Source: Rotaria sp. Silwood1
Lineage: Eukaryota; Rotifera; Eurotatoria; Philodinida; Philodinidae
Length of the DNA stretch: 64,000 bases
Direction: 5' to 3'
Assembly (NCBI GenBank): GCA_905250075.1
Contig: CAJNOP010000487.1
Span: 1-64,000, forward strand
Each line of letters starts with the position of its first letter. Position 1 is the stretch's first letter. Positions 38,513 through 50,318 of the stretch are shown here, piece after piece. Made by a program: the position numbers and the translations under genes. Under the pieces are notes generated by a model. That model had not been told where the DNA came from, searched no databases, and was given only the letters and a program-made list of their open reading frames with translations.

Positions 38513-39213
38513 AATCGATGTATTAATTTTAATTTGATATTAGTCCTAGAGAATTTTTTTTTTTGAAAGTACTTTATTACATATTATAAGTTTTTAATGT
38601 GGCAAAAGATTTTTTTACAATGATATTTTGAGAAATTTAGTTCGAAAATGAGACTTATTAAATTGATTCAGCAAAGATCTTATTTTTGTTCGTCACAGTG
38701 AGTCTAACTTTTGAATCAATAAACATAGAAATTTACTTGAAAAGGCTATGTTTAATGAAATTTTAGTTATAAATTAAGATTTCCCAAGCTAATTTCGAAC
38801 GTTATATTAAGACTTGTCTATTTACCTGTATATCACGTGTTTAAATGAAAACTTTACCTATAATTAATTAGTACGATTGATAATGTATCTACTTGTCAGT
38901 TTTCTCTTACAGCACATAAGCAAAATGAGGAGAACAGAACGAAAGAGTCGTCTTTATTCTAAGTGATGTGTTTTTCTCCATACTATTTGGACAAAATAAA
39001 TCAAGGATATATTTATTTTTGCGATAAATAAAAATATAAAAGTACACTATTAACCTTGATCATTATAAAACTTTTTGATTTTCAGAAAAAATTTTTTTAT
39101 TAAACTTAAGTATATTAATTTAAATAATTATCATTAAAAATATTCATCGATTATACAACTTTATTTTCTATTTTATTACGTAATGATCGAGATAAAAATA
39201 AAAAAAGAAGAAG
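38513..39213. other. AT-rich intergenic region
   Basis: 5' flank of the LRR gene and 3' flank of the tRNA. It includes a T-run on the minus strand just past the tRNA (39206-39200) that would serve as a Pol III terminator. Confidence 0.55.
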
Positions 39214-39285
39214 TAGCAGCGAGTAGTTTCGATCTACCGACCTCTGAGTTATGAGCCCAGCACGCTTCCACTGCGCCACGCTGCT
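39214..39285 (-). tRNA. Initiator tRNA-Met (CAT)
   Basis: 72 nt with a complete cloverleaf. The seven-base acceptor stem AGCAGCG pairs with CGCTGCT and leaves discriminator A. The anticodon loop is CTCATAA with anticodon CAT. The T-loop contains ATCGAAAC, the eukaryotic initiator signature with A at positions 54 and 60, and the first base pair is A-U. The anticodon stem has the initiator G-rich side, with one G-U pair where most animals have G-C. There is no intron. An oligo-T terminator follows. This is the eukaryotic initiator, not elongator Met. Confidence 0.95.
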
Positions 39286-39806
39286 TATATTTTTCTTTGA
39301 AATAAACATCACAAACATTTGTCAGTTATATCATCGATGATTGAAGATCATAACATAATCGGTCACTTTCAAAATGCATGATTAACAAAATAGGAAAAAA
39401 CTGTATGTCATTAATTTATTTTTTATCTTATTTCAAAGTCATTGTATTCAATCAAAAATAGCTATTTGTTAAATCATATATTATTCAAATACATGTAAGT
39501 AGACTATAACAAGATATATAATCGTTTATGTAACAGGGTAACAACAAATAGGTTACTATATATACAATTTTAGATCTTTAAACTCAACTTTAATAAAATA
39601 CAATAACTCCAAAACGAAAAGATTTTCTGTTTAGACAGTTAACTTATGCTATTGTGTAATAGAAAGCTTGAAAAATTATTGGAAATTCTTTTTTTGTCTC
39701 GTATCATATAAATATTAATGTATTCACGTACTTCTTGACTTTGTTATGAAAAGATTTATAAGAATAAGAATGTACAAGGTACGATGGACATTTATTATAT
39801 ACAGCA
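39286..39806. other. Intergenic region
   Basis: Upstream of the tRNA and 3' of B-box copy C. Nothing recognised. Confidence 0.55.
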
Positions 39807-40900
39807 TCAAGGTAAAAGGTGAACACAATCTCCAACTTCATATAGAGAAAACCGGACTTGCCATGGAAAGGGACATTTTGTTATATCAACATTCAACTCT
39901 CTTTTATTCTTTGTTCGTTGGTTGACATAACTAATCTTTTGATTGTCACAATCCAGTTGAAGTTCAATTTCAAATGAAGTTTCACCTTTCATATCTAGAG
40001 TGTTTCTATTAAATATCATTTGATTACCAGGACATTCAATTTCATCCATGCTTGACCATCCATAGCCTTCGTAGGACGATTTAGAGACTCCTCTGATCGG
40101 CATTAATGCCGAGACAACTTTAAACGAAGTGATATAATGAATACTATTCTTTGTGAACAGAAATCGAATTTTATGTGTACCCAATGAATATTCACCTAAT
40201 CCGCGCACATAAGCCGTATCGTTGTTTGGTCCGATATGTGTTGCCATAAAACCATTATTCTTAATAAGAATTGGACCATATGATTCTCTAAACTTCTCCC
40301 GCTCTCTTGGTTGTTGTAGTGTTTTAGAAACATACATTTTAGCAACAAGTATTTCTTTTGGATTTTCTTGAATATAAATCGAAGGTGAAAATGTATTAAC
40401 ATCATCTTTCAATTTTTCTAATATAGTTGTCCATGTTTGAAGATCTGTTTCAACATAATCATCATCTATACGAGCTTTTCCTAATCGTTCAGCAAGTTCA
40501 TGTAATTCTTTTGATACTATCAAATAATAGATATATCAATCATAGCACATACTAATCAATATTCTAACTAACCTGTTTGTAAACTAGTTAACTCTTTAGC
40601 TTGTATTCTAGCTTCTTCTGCTATTTGTTGAATTTTCTCAATGGAAAGTTTTTCCCATTGATCAATTTGTTTGAAAATAGGAAGATCATTTGCTTGTTTA
40701 TCTTCATTTTCAAGAATAGTTTGTTGTAAAATATCATGTTCTTGAGCAATTTCATCTAATTGATGACTAAGAAAATCTCGATGTTCATTAAGATGTTTTC
40801 GACAAAATACTTGTAAACATCCTTCACATCGAAATATACCTACACTTTTATTACCACATGCAGTACAAGGTGCTTTTAATGATACAGATGAAGACGCCAT
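39807..40900 (-). CDS. B-box zinc finger / coiled-coil / SPRY-like protein, copy C
   Basis: Exons 40900-40573 and 40516-39807 with a 56-bp phase-1 intron, giving 345 aa, the same lengths as copy B at 23.3 kb. The B-box at 12-46 is identical to copy B at the zinc ligands (CTACGNKSVGIFRCEGC, FCRKHLNEH). The coiled-coil stretch follows, then the SPRY-like half with YGWSSMD and GETSFEIELQLDCDNQKISY. The intron is base-for-base identical to that of copy B, and exon 1 differs at only a few sites beyond its first codons. In contrast, the segment between the coiled coil and GETSFEIEL carries many amino-acid changes. It lies 192 bp downstream of copy D in the same orientation. The family role (recognition or adaptor) is inferred. 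Confidence 0.85.
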
Positions 40901-41092
40901 GAAAGATTTTATTTTTCTATGAGTCTAAAGAAATATAAAGTAATGAATTACTTTTCGCTTCAAAACATCGATCACAACAGAGAGAAAACAGAAAAATGAA
41001 AAAAAAAACTAGTTTTATGACCTTATTTTATTTGTTTCGTGTTTTAGTAAAAAATACAACTAGCAAAAAAGAAGAATGATAGTGAACTAAAA

Positions 41093-42202
41093 TTATGATA
41101 TTTGAGATGAAGAAAGAAGTCGAACAGAATCTCCAACATCATATAAATAAAAAAGAAGTTTCCATGGTAAAGGACATTTTTCTATATCAACATTAATTTC
41201 TCTTGTTTGTTTTGTTTTTTCATTGAAATAACTAATAGTATGTTTATCACAATCAATAAAAAGACTAATATGATATTCTGTTTTTCCTTTTAAATCTCGA
41301 CAATTTTTTGAACTCGATAAAGAAGATTGAGAAGGATTAACACAATCATCATTTTGCCAACCATAAATAAAATATTGTGAATCAAATAAATTTGATGATA
41401 ATGGCATTAATTTTGACATAATATTAAATGAAAGAATAAATTGATTTGTCATTTTACTAATAAATAATCGTATTTGATGTTGACCTGATAAATATTCTTG
41501 TGTACCAGTAATATAAGCAGGATTCCGATAAGGACCACAATGCATAGCAATATGATGATTATCATCAAATTTAATTTCATCTGAAAAACTAATAAATGTT
41601 TCATTTAAAGTTGATTGTTGATCCATTTTCATAATAGATATATTATTAATTAATGTTTTATTATAATCTTGATGAAGAATAATCGATGGTGAAAGTATAG
41701 TCAAATCATATTTAAATTGTTTTAAAAGAATTTTCCATCGAAAAAGATCTTGTTCAAGATATTCATGATTTTGACGAGCATTTTCCAATTGTTTACTTAT
41801 TTGATTAAATTTTTCTTTTGATTGTTCTAAATTATAGTTTAAAAAAACAAAAAAGAGCTGTTTTTTTCTTATTAATAAATTATTTATTCAAAAACCTTTT
41901 TGTAATTCAGAAAATTGTTCAATTTGTATTCGAACATTGTGTGCTGTTTGTTGTATTTTTTTAATTGAATCGTTTTCCCATTGATTAATTTGATCGAATA
42001 ATAATGATGATTGTTTATGTTCGTTGAATGTATAAAAAATATTTTCATGTTCATGAATTATTTCATTTAATTGATGACTAAGATATTGTTGATGTTCATT
42101 GGTGTGTTTTAGACAAAATGTTTGTAAACATCCTTCACATTTAAATGTACTATTAATAGTTTTATTTTCGCATACAACACAAGACGTTGTTGATGAAGAC
42201 AT
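41093..42202 (-). CDS. B-box zinc finger / coiled-coil / SPRY-like protein, copy D
   Basis: Exons 42202-41896 and 41826-41093 with a 69-bp phase-1 GT-AG intron, giving 346 aa. The exon 2 frame extends 12-13 codons upstream of the first start-like codon and matches the paralogs, which supports the splice. B-box: CVVC, CEGC, FCLKHTNEH and following His. A helical region rich in Gln, Asn and Glu follows. The SPRY-like half has YGWQNDD, the block KGKTEYHISLFIDCDKHTIS, and LPWKLLFYLYDVGD near the end. It is more diverged from B and C than they are from each other, but the intron position is conserved. Together with copy C it forms a tandem pair. The function is unproven. Confidence 0.82.
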
Positions 42203-44690
42203 GTTTTCGATTTACGAATAGTAAGTGAACGTAATGCGTATGCATGCTTGATGTTTAATAAATCTTTTAATGGTGATGCAAATGAAGAATGCAAAAAAAA
42301 AACACAATGACTAATATTGATGATTCGTATTTAAAAAGTATTGGTTATTAGCGTCATAAAAAGTGAAACATGTGGGCACTTTTATAGAGTTGATTAATAC
42401 CTTTTCGCCAACATAAATATTTATAGCATATTGATTACATTTGAAAATGAAGAAATTTATGAAAATGTAAAAGAATCGATGTTTTACTTGTTTTTCGTTG
42501 GTTACTCTTGATTTGAGAAAAAAAACCAATCATAAATAGTTGTGTGAATAATAAAAACCAGGTGACTAAAATATTATATAGATGTGTATTGTGGTCAAAA
42601 ACTGAGTTCATGTTTATTCTGTTTTATGAAAAAAAAAGGAATTTGATCGAACGAAATTAATTATAGTGGTAATTTTTTTATTAAATAAATGAAATGGACA
42701 GCACTCATATTTCATCTATAAACATTATGCATATAATTGAATCGAACGTGTGGTCTAATAACTACAAATAAAATAAATTGCCATTTCAAAAACATGATAG
42801 ATCTAAGAAATATCTTAAGCAAATCCGAATGATTAAAATTTATTACGACATGGCTTTGTTTTTACGAATAGGTTTATATTTTTTTTTGTAGATTATTTTA
42901 GTACCATATTGTTATATTTGTTAATTTATTTTTTATTTTCTATTTGATTATTATTATTGCAATAGTTATTGTTTTTTTGTCATCGAAAAAATTGACTAAT
43001 ACTCGGTGATTAGAACACTCATTTCTTTAATTGAAAATAAAATCGCTATTTGATAGAATCTTCAAATAATAGTATCACATGTGGTAGTCGATGACAATAT
43101 TTTATTGTATTTTAAATAGAATAATAGTGTAATCACCTAAAATTAATTATGAAGATATATATATGTAAAAAAAAATCTTGTTTTCATATATCGAACAAAT
43201 ATTTATGGTTAAAATAAATATTTGCATTGCCAATGAAAAACGTATTTTACAAATCGAAAAAAAAAATATTCAAAGGTAGCATCATTTAACGTACGATAGA
43301 ATTCTGATAAAAATGAGGATCTTTTATAAATCCTCATTATTGTCCTAGCACTCTACATGTTTTGGTTTTCTTATGTTACAACATAATGTAAATATCTTTT
43401 CAATTGGGTTTAATAAACCAGTTCTTTTTTCTTTTTTAAACTTGTCTCGATAATTTATTTGATTTTTCGTGTGAAACTCAAATAATGTTTAAAAATTACT
43501 ACCTAGTAATATTTATTACTATTTTGGAAATTTTTCTTTACTTCCGATTGAATTAATGAATACATTAGTTAATCTGTACTAGTGTACAATTGATTGATCT
43601 TTATCTATGGATAAATAATCAAATATTGATTTTAAAAATTCGATTTAATAGTATAAGTGTTTATTTTGGATGATTTATTGATGATACTTATCTTCACAAT
43701 TAAATCTATCAGTAACTTCAAATTTATTTCGTTCTAATATAATATTAGTATCGTTTGAAATCGTTACAACCTTGTGACCTGTATATTCCGTGAGAATAAA
43801 TGTAATCTTTTTTTGTCTTTCATTTTATCATGCAGATAAAAATAGAATCAGTTTTTCTTTTTATTTGATATCTCATCTATATAATGAGATGAATGTTTTT
43901 CGAACGATGAATCGGCAAGTGAAATATATCAATATTGATCGAAAAGTAATAAAATAAAAATTTCATTCATTTAAGATGTGTCTTTCAGGAGAATCGAAAA
44001 TATTGCCTAAACTGACAGGTGTACCTTGAGAGGCTGTCTGGACTTACTTTTTTAGGATTCATTTTTCTACAGTATTTATTAATTATGGTAATATTTCAGC
44101 GGTATATGTTGAAGGTGTGCATCTATATACTGGCTAGAGTAAATATATAAACGCACCCATACTGAAACTATGCAGGTATATACTGAATAATTATGTGGAT
44201 TTTATCTTAAAATTCATCGAAACTTACTGAAAAATCTCCAAAAAAAAGCTCCAGTACTTGCTGGAGGTACCGTACTATAATACTTGCAATCGATTAATCG
44301 TGAATATAATATTCCTACGAAATATTAAGTCCATATTCTAAAGGAACATAAAATTCTGATTTCAACGCAATGCCATCATACGTATGCAGGCTTCTTTAAC
44401 AGACTGAAAAATCGATAACAAACATTAAGTCAAATTATTTTTCAATCACTCATTAGTTCTTATGTTTTTAACAAATGAAGAATAATTATATTGATGTATT
44501 ATCCTAAGAATTAATAAATAATTTGTAATATCATTTAAAATTTGATTTTTAATATATATAAATGCAGTTGTAATCATTGAATGAACAACAATTCATGTAT
44601 GTTTCATCAAACATTTACATGATTTTTTATTCAATGGAGAATATTTACATTACATATGGAGAAAAAAATGGCAAAATAATATATTACAAA
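42203..44690. other. AT-rich intergenic region
   Basis: No recognisable gene. It includes small hairpins, for example ATGAGGAT/ATCCTCAT at about 43312-43338 and CTCCAG/CTGGAG near 44250. Neither is followed by anything that gives it a role. Confidence 0.5.
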
Positions 44691-46233
44691 TTAGTTTATG
44701 ATCAATTCGAAATTTTTCTTTGTTTTTGTTAAAATTTTTAATTTTTCAACACTAAATTTCGATAGTTTACAATTTTCCAAATTGAGTTGTGTTAGTGACT
44801 TGTTGTTTTTAAGTAAATCAACCAAAATATTAACACTTCTATCACTAGGAAATTTATTCCATTCAAGTGAAAGTATTTGTAAAGTTTTATTCTTGTTAAT
44901 AAGAACTTCACATAATCGTTCTAAACCACGATCGCTTATTTTATTTGATCCTAACCATAAATATGTTAATGTTACATTTGATTCTAACATTTTTGCTAAA
45001 TATTCAGCACCTTGATCTGTAATACCATTATGACCAAGAGAAAGTTCTCTAAGAGTTGAATTATTATCATATGAGAGTGCTCGAGCCAGAAATTTTGTAC
45101 CATCATCACCAAGTTTATTGTGAGAAAGAAATAATTTTACTAGTGTATTATTATTACGTAAAGCTTCAGAAATGATCATTGCTCCTTCAGATGTCATATG
45201 ACTTTCTCTTAAAAATAAAGCTCGACATTGTTTATTAATTACTAATTGTTGAACAACAGATTCAACATCATGTTTAGTAAGACGTCTTCCATTTAAATAA
45301 GCATCAGACTCAGGTTTGCATCGTAGAATACATTCTCTAAGCTTGTTATTGCGATAACGTTCAAGTACTGTGGCATAAACTATTGGTGCTCGTAGACTAG
45401 ATTTCCGTATTGAACTTGCTTTTAAATCTTGACTTTCTTTTACTGAAGATATAGATTCCAATAGAATATGTGATGATTCAATTTCTTGAAGATAAATGAC
45501 ATGTAAATTATTTTCTTCTTGTTCATAACTAATAACTTCAACATGAGTTGCAGGTAAAAGTAATACTTCTTGTTCTTTTTTAAAATACGAATGTTTTCCA
45601 ATATCTTTTCCTGTCATACAATCAATAATAAATAATGTTCTTAGACCAGTTTGTCCAAGAAAAAGTTCGTCTTCGGACACTTCACGAATAACTGAACATG
45701 ATGAAAAACCCCACCAAACAAGTCTTTTTCCTACTTTATATTTTTCATGTTCACTTTCGATTATATTTTTAACTCCACGATAAACAGTTAGCTCTATTGA
45801 TGGAAGACGAGATAAAGCAGTACAGATAAGTTTAAGATAAAGAAACCATGGTTTCAAACTTTTTCGATCTTCACTGCGTAATGTGTTATTAAGAATATAA
45901 TAAAGTGAATCTGTATATGGTTCCCATTCCATTGTATATAATGCAATTGAAGCTGATTCATCAACTGAAAGATCATCTGGTGGATTTTTAGCACGTTCTT
46001 TGACTACATATACATATGTACTAATACGAGGAACGATGTTTTCTAATGGTTTAGTAGCTTCTTCAAGTGTAACTAATGGTTTTTTNNNNNNNNNNTTCTA
46101 ATGGTTTAGTAGCTTCTTCAAGTGTAACTAATGGTTTTTTGTTGAAACCTTCGATTGGTGCTAACATAGTACATGGTTCTCCAGCTACATCAGAAAATCT
46201 GTGAGTAGTATCTTGTATGTTATTTGCAGCCAT
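44691..46233 (-). CDS. ADP-ribosyltransferase fused to leucine-rich repeats, copy 1 (interrupted by assembly gap)
   Basis: The start codon is at 46233 (MAANNIQDTT, matching the copy at 51806) and the stop at 44691. A 10-N gap (46086-46095) breaks the frame. It is flanked by two identical 45-base copies (46041-46085 and 46096-46140), so removing 55 bases gives 1488 nt, exactly the length of the paralog. The gene is therefore probably intact at 495 aa. The ART domain (about 75-240) has all R-S-E elements: VYRG with Arg134, GFSSCS at 157-162, and EQE before VLLLP (E202/E204). The C-terminal half (about 265-480) holds ribonuclease-inhibitor-type LRRs (LFLSHNKLGDDG, ELSLGHNGITDQG, YLWLGSNKISDRG). 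Predicted intracellular arginine-type mono-ADP-ribosyltransferase with target selection by LRRs. Confidence 0.85.
46086..46095. other. Assembly gap (10 N) flanked by a 45-bp duplicate
   Basis: Ten N characters. The 45 bases on each side are identical direct copies, the signature of two overlapping contig ends joined without merging. No biological insertion is needed. Confidence 0.9.
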
Positions 46234-49200
46234 TGTTGAATAACAAATTGTAATTCAACGCCTTATACTAGACGAAAAAAATAATGTAAACTGACGACAT
46301 TATTATGATGAAAGAATTGATGCGTAACCAATACTATGTAGAAATAAAACAAAACGCTGTTTTTTTTTCTATTGGGTCTTACATTTTTTTTTCGTTGAAT
46401 ACCAATAGTTTTTATTCGTAATTAACGTTGTGCTGACGCATAATATGCATTAAATTTTTTCTTTTCGTTTTTTTTACCTGCGAAACGAGTATGGTATTTT
46501 TTCCTACCCTGGTATTTTTCCGATGATACAATTTTGTCTTTGTTTTATATAGAATGTCATTGTATTTACGCAAATCGAAAACCTAAATATGATGTTTTTT
46601 TTTGCTGCAGATATTTTAATATCAACACAATGAAAAAATGATTTCATTGGAAGGAAAATAGATTGGAATTTTTCTTTTTCAATAGAGAAATATATATCTA
46701 GTATTGTTTCAATTTTTAACCAGTCAAACTATTTTGAAAAAATGAATCGATCAAATAATCGATAATTCATCGTTTAGTTACTCTAGAAAAAAACGTTCAA
46801 TGTCATAATGTAATTATATCTGAATATTAGAAGATAGTGATGACTACGAAGAACTTCTCTACTATAAATCTTTTATTAACTTTTTTTGACAGAACCCATT
46901 ATTTTTTATTTATTCAAACGAAATATCAAGTTTATTAAGTAAAATCTATATATGGATATATATTTATATTACGCAGATATATAGAAATGTCTTTTAAGAT
47001 AGTTTTTCGGTATTTTTCTAACTTTGGTTTGTTTTTAAATCTTTAGTATTGGTCAAAATGTAAGAAGTAGTTGTATTTTATAATATGCTCGATTTTATTT
47101 ACACAAATATTCTTTTCTGAATGTGTCTATTTGACATTAGAAGGTCAGCAAATAAAATTTAAAATATTAAACGAAACATTACCAAGCCCAATCAATATCA
47201 ATAATTGTACATGAAGAATGATACAAAAGTTTAAAAGAAAATTTTAATTTTAATTAAAAGAATTAATTTTATCGAGAATATGAGCAAAGGTTTAGACATC
47301 TGATAATTTTCGGTTATTTTCTGGTAACTTACATGAATATTCATGATTGTTTTTATTACTTCTAATTGATACTAACGGTCATAATAACCACACACGAATC
47401 TTCTATATATTGTAATGGATTCATATAGTGTTTCAATCTTTAATTTGTTGATAAATATATCTCATATTATTATTTTATTTCGACAAGCAGATAGTCATTA
47501 GTTATTAGCGATGAAGTAATTATCACAAAAAATAAAAATAACGAAGCAACTTTGACCTAAGAAAATATTTCAGTCGTATAAAATCTTGTAATTTAAATCA
47601 TTATATATCCTGTGACTAAAAACAATTGGTTTCAATACTGATATCTCGTAATCAACTAAGGTATTAAATGAAGATCGAAGTCAAATGCAGTCCATTAAAG
47701 CGAAAACGACATGATATGTTGATTATCAGATGTGAATAGGTATAGGTATTAAATTAAATGAAGAGCAGACATTCGCTTCCACACTTGAACTCTGCATCCA
47801 ACTCGGTGTTCAAATGATCGTAAAGAATTTTCTCTGGGTGGATGTGACAGTTAAAGGAGAGAAAACAGTGAAGTAATATTACTTTTACATGATAGCAAAT
47901 TTATTCTTCATATGTTAAATTACGAATAAAAATAAATTCTGTTATAGTTTCATAAATCAGATGCTACGAAAAAAAACATGAGAAAGACATTCTCATAGAA
48001 AAGTCGTACAAAAAGAAGTATTCATGAGGGTCAAAAAAGATTTTTCAAGTTCTTCGAAGTTACAGTTAAAAAATTTGACTTCGCAGGGCTCTAATCCAAA
48101 TACATATGTACACTAAGGATACTAAATCTTCCGATACACTAGAAAAAAATTTCGAGTTTTAGATTTTGTTTTGATTTTGGATCTATAACCCAAGTCTATT
48201 TTGCATTCTAGCATTTAGTTTAAATATAACGTGTCATTACTTGTATACTACATAAATAATCTTCCACATTATTTATGTTCGAAGAAGATTTATTATAGAA
48301 AGTTTAGACAAAAAACAAATACGAAAGAAAAAAAAATTATCTCATTATAGAATGAACTTGAGTCTTGTTTTTTTCATGTGAACATCTTAAAACGCATGTA
48401 TACTATGAAATCGTTTTTAACATAATGAGTAGCCTCTATGCAATAAATCTTGGCACAATATTAAAATACATATTACACAGTTCAGCACGAAAACTTTGTT
48501 TTTGAATTGAAACATATGCTACAGAATCTGCATGATATCATCCTTTTACATTTCTTTCAGATATGGTCTAACATTTTTCTTGAGAAACTATAAATTTTTT
48601 TGATTATTGAAAAAAAAAACAACTTTTTGGACAGTGAGTTGCAGACGAGAAAACTTTGAATATGTGTTTACTATCACATTAGGATTATAGCTCAAACAAA
48701 TAGATACAAAGTTGTCCGTTGCACAGCTTTCTATCATGTAGTTATAACCTATACGAAATGCGAAAGTAAGAAAAAGTCTACTTGTCGACAATAGAGATTT
48801 CTATAAAATTTTTATAACTTTTCATTGAAAGATAGAGCAGTACACGGTTCTTTACAAATTTGTTCATTCTATAATTTAGTATAAGTTAATACTCACACTC
48901 ACAAGTTTTTTCTTTGTAGTAGACTGAGAAGGTGGATTTTTTATCAAAAACCTTGAAAAAAAGTCAATTTTTTGTAAAAATCTTGCTGAAAATACGAATT
49001 AAAATGTTAATAATTTGTGGTTAGGTTAACCTTTTAACACCGCACTTGTATAGATAATTGATCTTTAGTCAAAGATCCTGGTGTACTAGTAAAAATTAAA
49101 ATTGGAAAAATTTTACATAGCACAATGTTTTGCGTTTAAAATCACAAATCGGTATCTCGTTTCTTTAAAAATTATTTCACACATATTCATCCATCTTTTA

Positions 49201-50318
49201 TTTTGAAATGGATATTAGTAATCCGTAATCATTTTCGGATAAATTTCACAAACTTTGAATTCGAAAATCACAATACGTAGTTTTTCAGTCCAGATGTTCA
49301 ATGTCAGTTTTTATGTGAATTAACAAATCAAGATAGGTAGCAGATTAATTGATCGTGAATTCTATATTTACTTATAACTGTATTGTTGATCATGGAATCG
49401 AAAAATCAAACATTGGTCATACTAATAATAGAATCCTATTTATGTATTGACGAAAAAGGTGAAAAACGTCAGTAGTGCTACATATTGTATAAAACTAAAA
49501 AGTCCTGCTAGATATGTGAAAATAAATATCGTGATGAAAATAGTCGTACATGATTCTGCTTCTTCTAAAATTATTATCTATCATAAAATAAATCGTTAGA
49601 ATCTGACTATGTTAAAATAAAAATGCAAGCAATAATTGACCTAGTAGATTAGTCAAGTAAAAAGATCAATACTATTTGCAAACGTTCAAGAAAGACCTAC
49701 ATTCGATTGGCAGAGTTAATATTCTATTCTATTCGGTTTCGGTCAATGTTATACATTGGTAACTAATATTTCTGTTTATTTAGAGTTACATAGAATTGAT
49801 TAGAACTTGTAAACTGCTATTGTTTTCTTTTTTCCATCGATGTAATTATCAGTTTCACGTAAAATTATGAAGTCAATTTTTTAGTGTTAATTACAAATTT
49901 ACATTTCCAAATTCGAATCTTTGCTTTCCTGTTCCGAATTCCCCGACTATTTTTGCTTAGCAAACAATATTTGTTCAATCCTTTTAGTTTTATCAAGTTC
50001 AAGTCTTACTCAACGGCTGTTCAAATAGGATAATGTGCACTATCATTTAGCAAAAGATTGAGAGATTATAATTAACATTTTATCTTACTCTTTTAATAAA
50101 ATAATAGATAATCTATAGTTTATTGTTACTTATGAAACCATGAAAATTGAATATCGACATATTCATTCGATTCAATTCGTTTCCAGTTTCTGACCTGTAC
50201 TTATTGAAAGAAGAACAGTTCATTAATGTTCTATTAATGACTTACATTGCTTTTATTGAATAGGGAATTTTTATTGTGCAAAGATAAAGAAAGCAATAGC
50301 AAAATAAAATTATAAGCA
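46234..50318. other. Intergenic region; first part is duplicated upstream of ART-LRR copy 2
   Basis: From the start codon to about 47.8 kb the sequence aligns, with indels and scattered substitutions, to 51807-53.6 kb. Shared landmarks include CAATACTATGTAGAAATAAAA just upstream of the genes and TTTCTAACTTT(G/A)GTTTGTTTT near 47015 and 53070. The rest, up to 50.3 kb, shows no gene or repeat. Confidence 0.6.

Larger units (their letters stand above)
44600..47800. repeat. Segmental tandem duplication, unit 1
   Basis: Unit of about 3.2 kb comprising ART-LRR copy 1 and about 1.5 kb of its upstream DNA. Its partner is at about 50.24-53.61 kb in the same orientation. The 5' coding third is nearly identical and the upstream DNA is clearly more diverged. 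Edges are approximate. Confidence 0.65.

Noticed and set aside
43312..43338. Perfect 8-bp hairpin ATGAGGAT/ATCCTCAT
   Set aside because: Short stems like this occur by chance in AT-rich DNA and no gene end or RNA feature is nearby.
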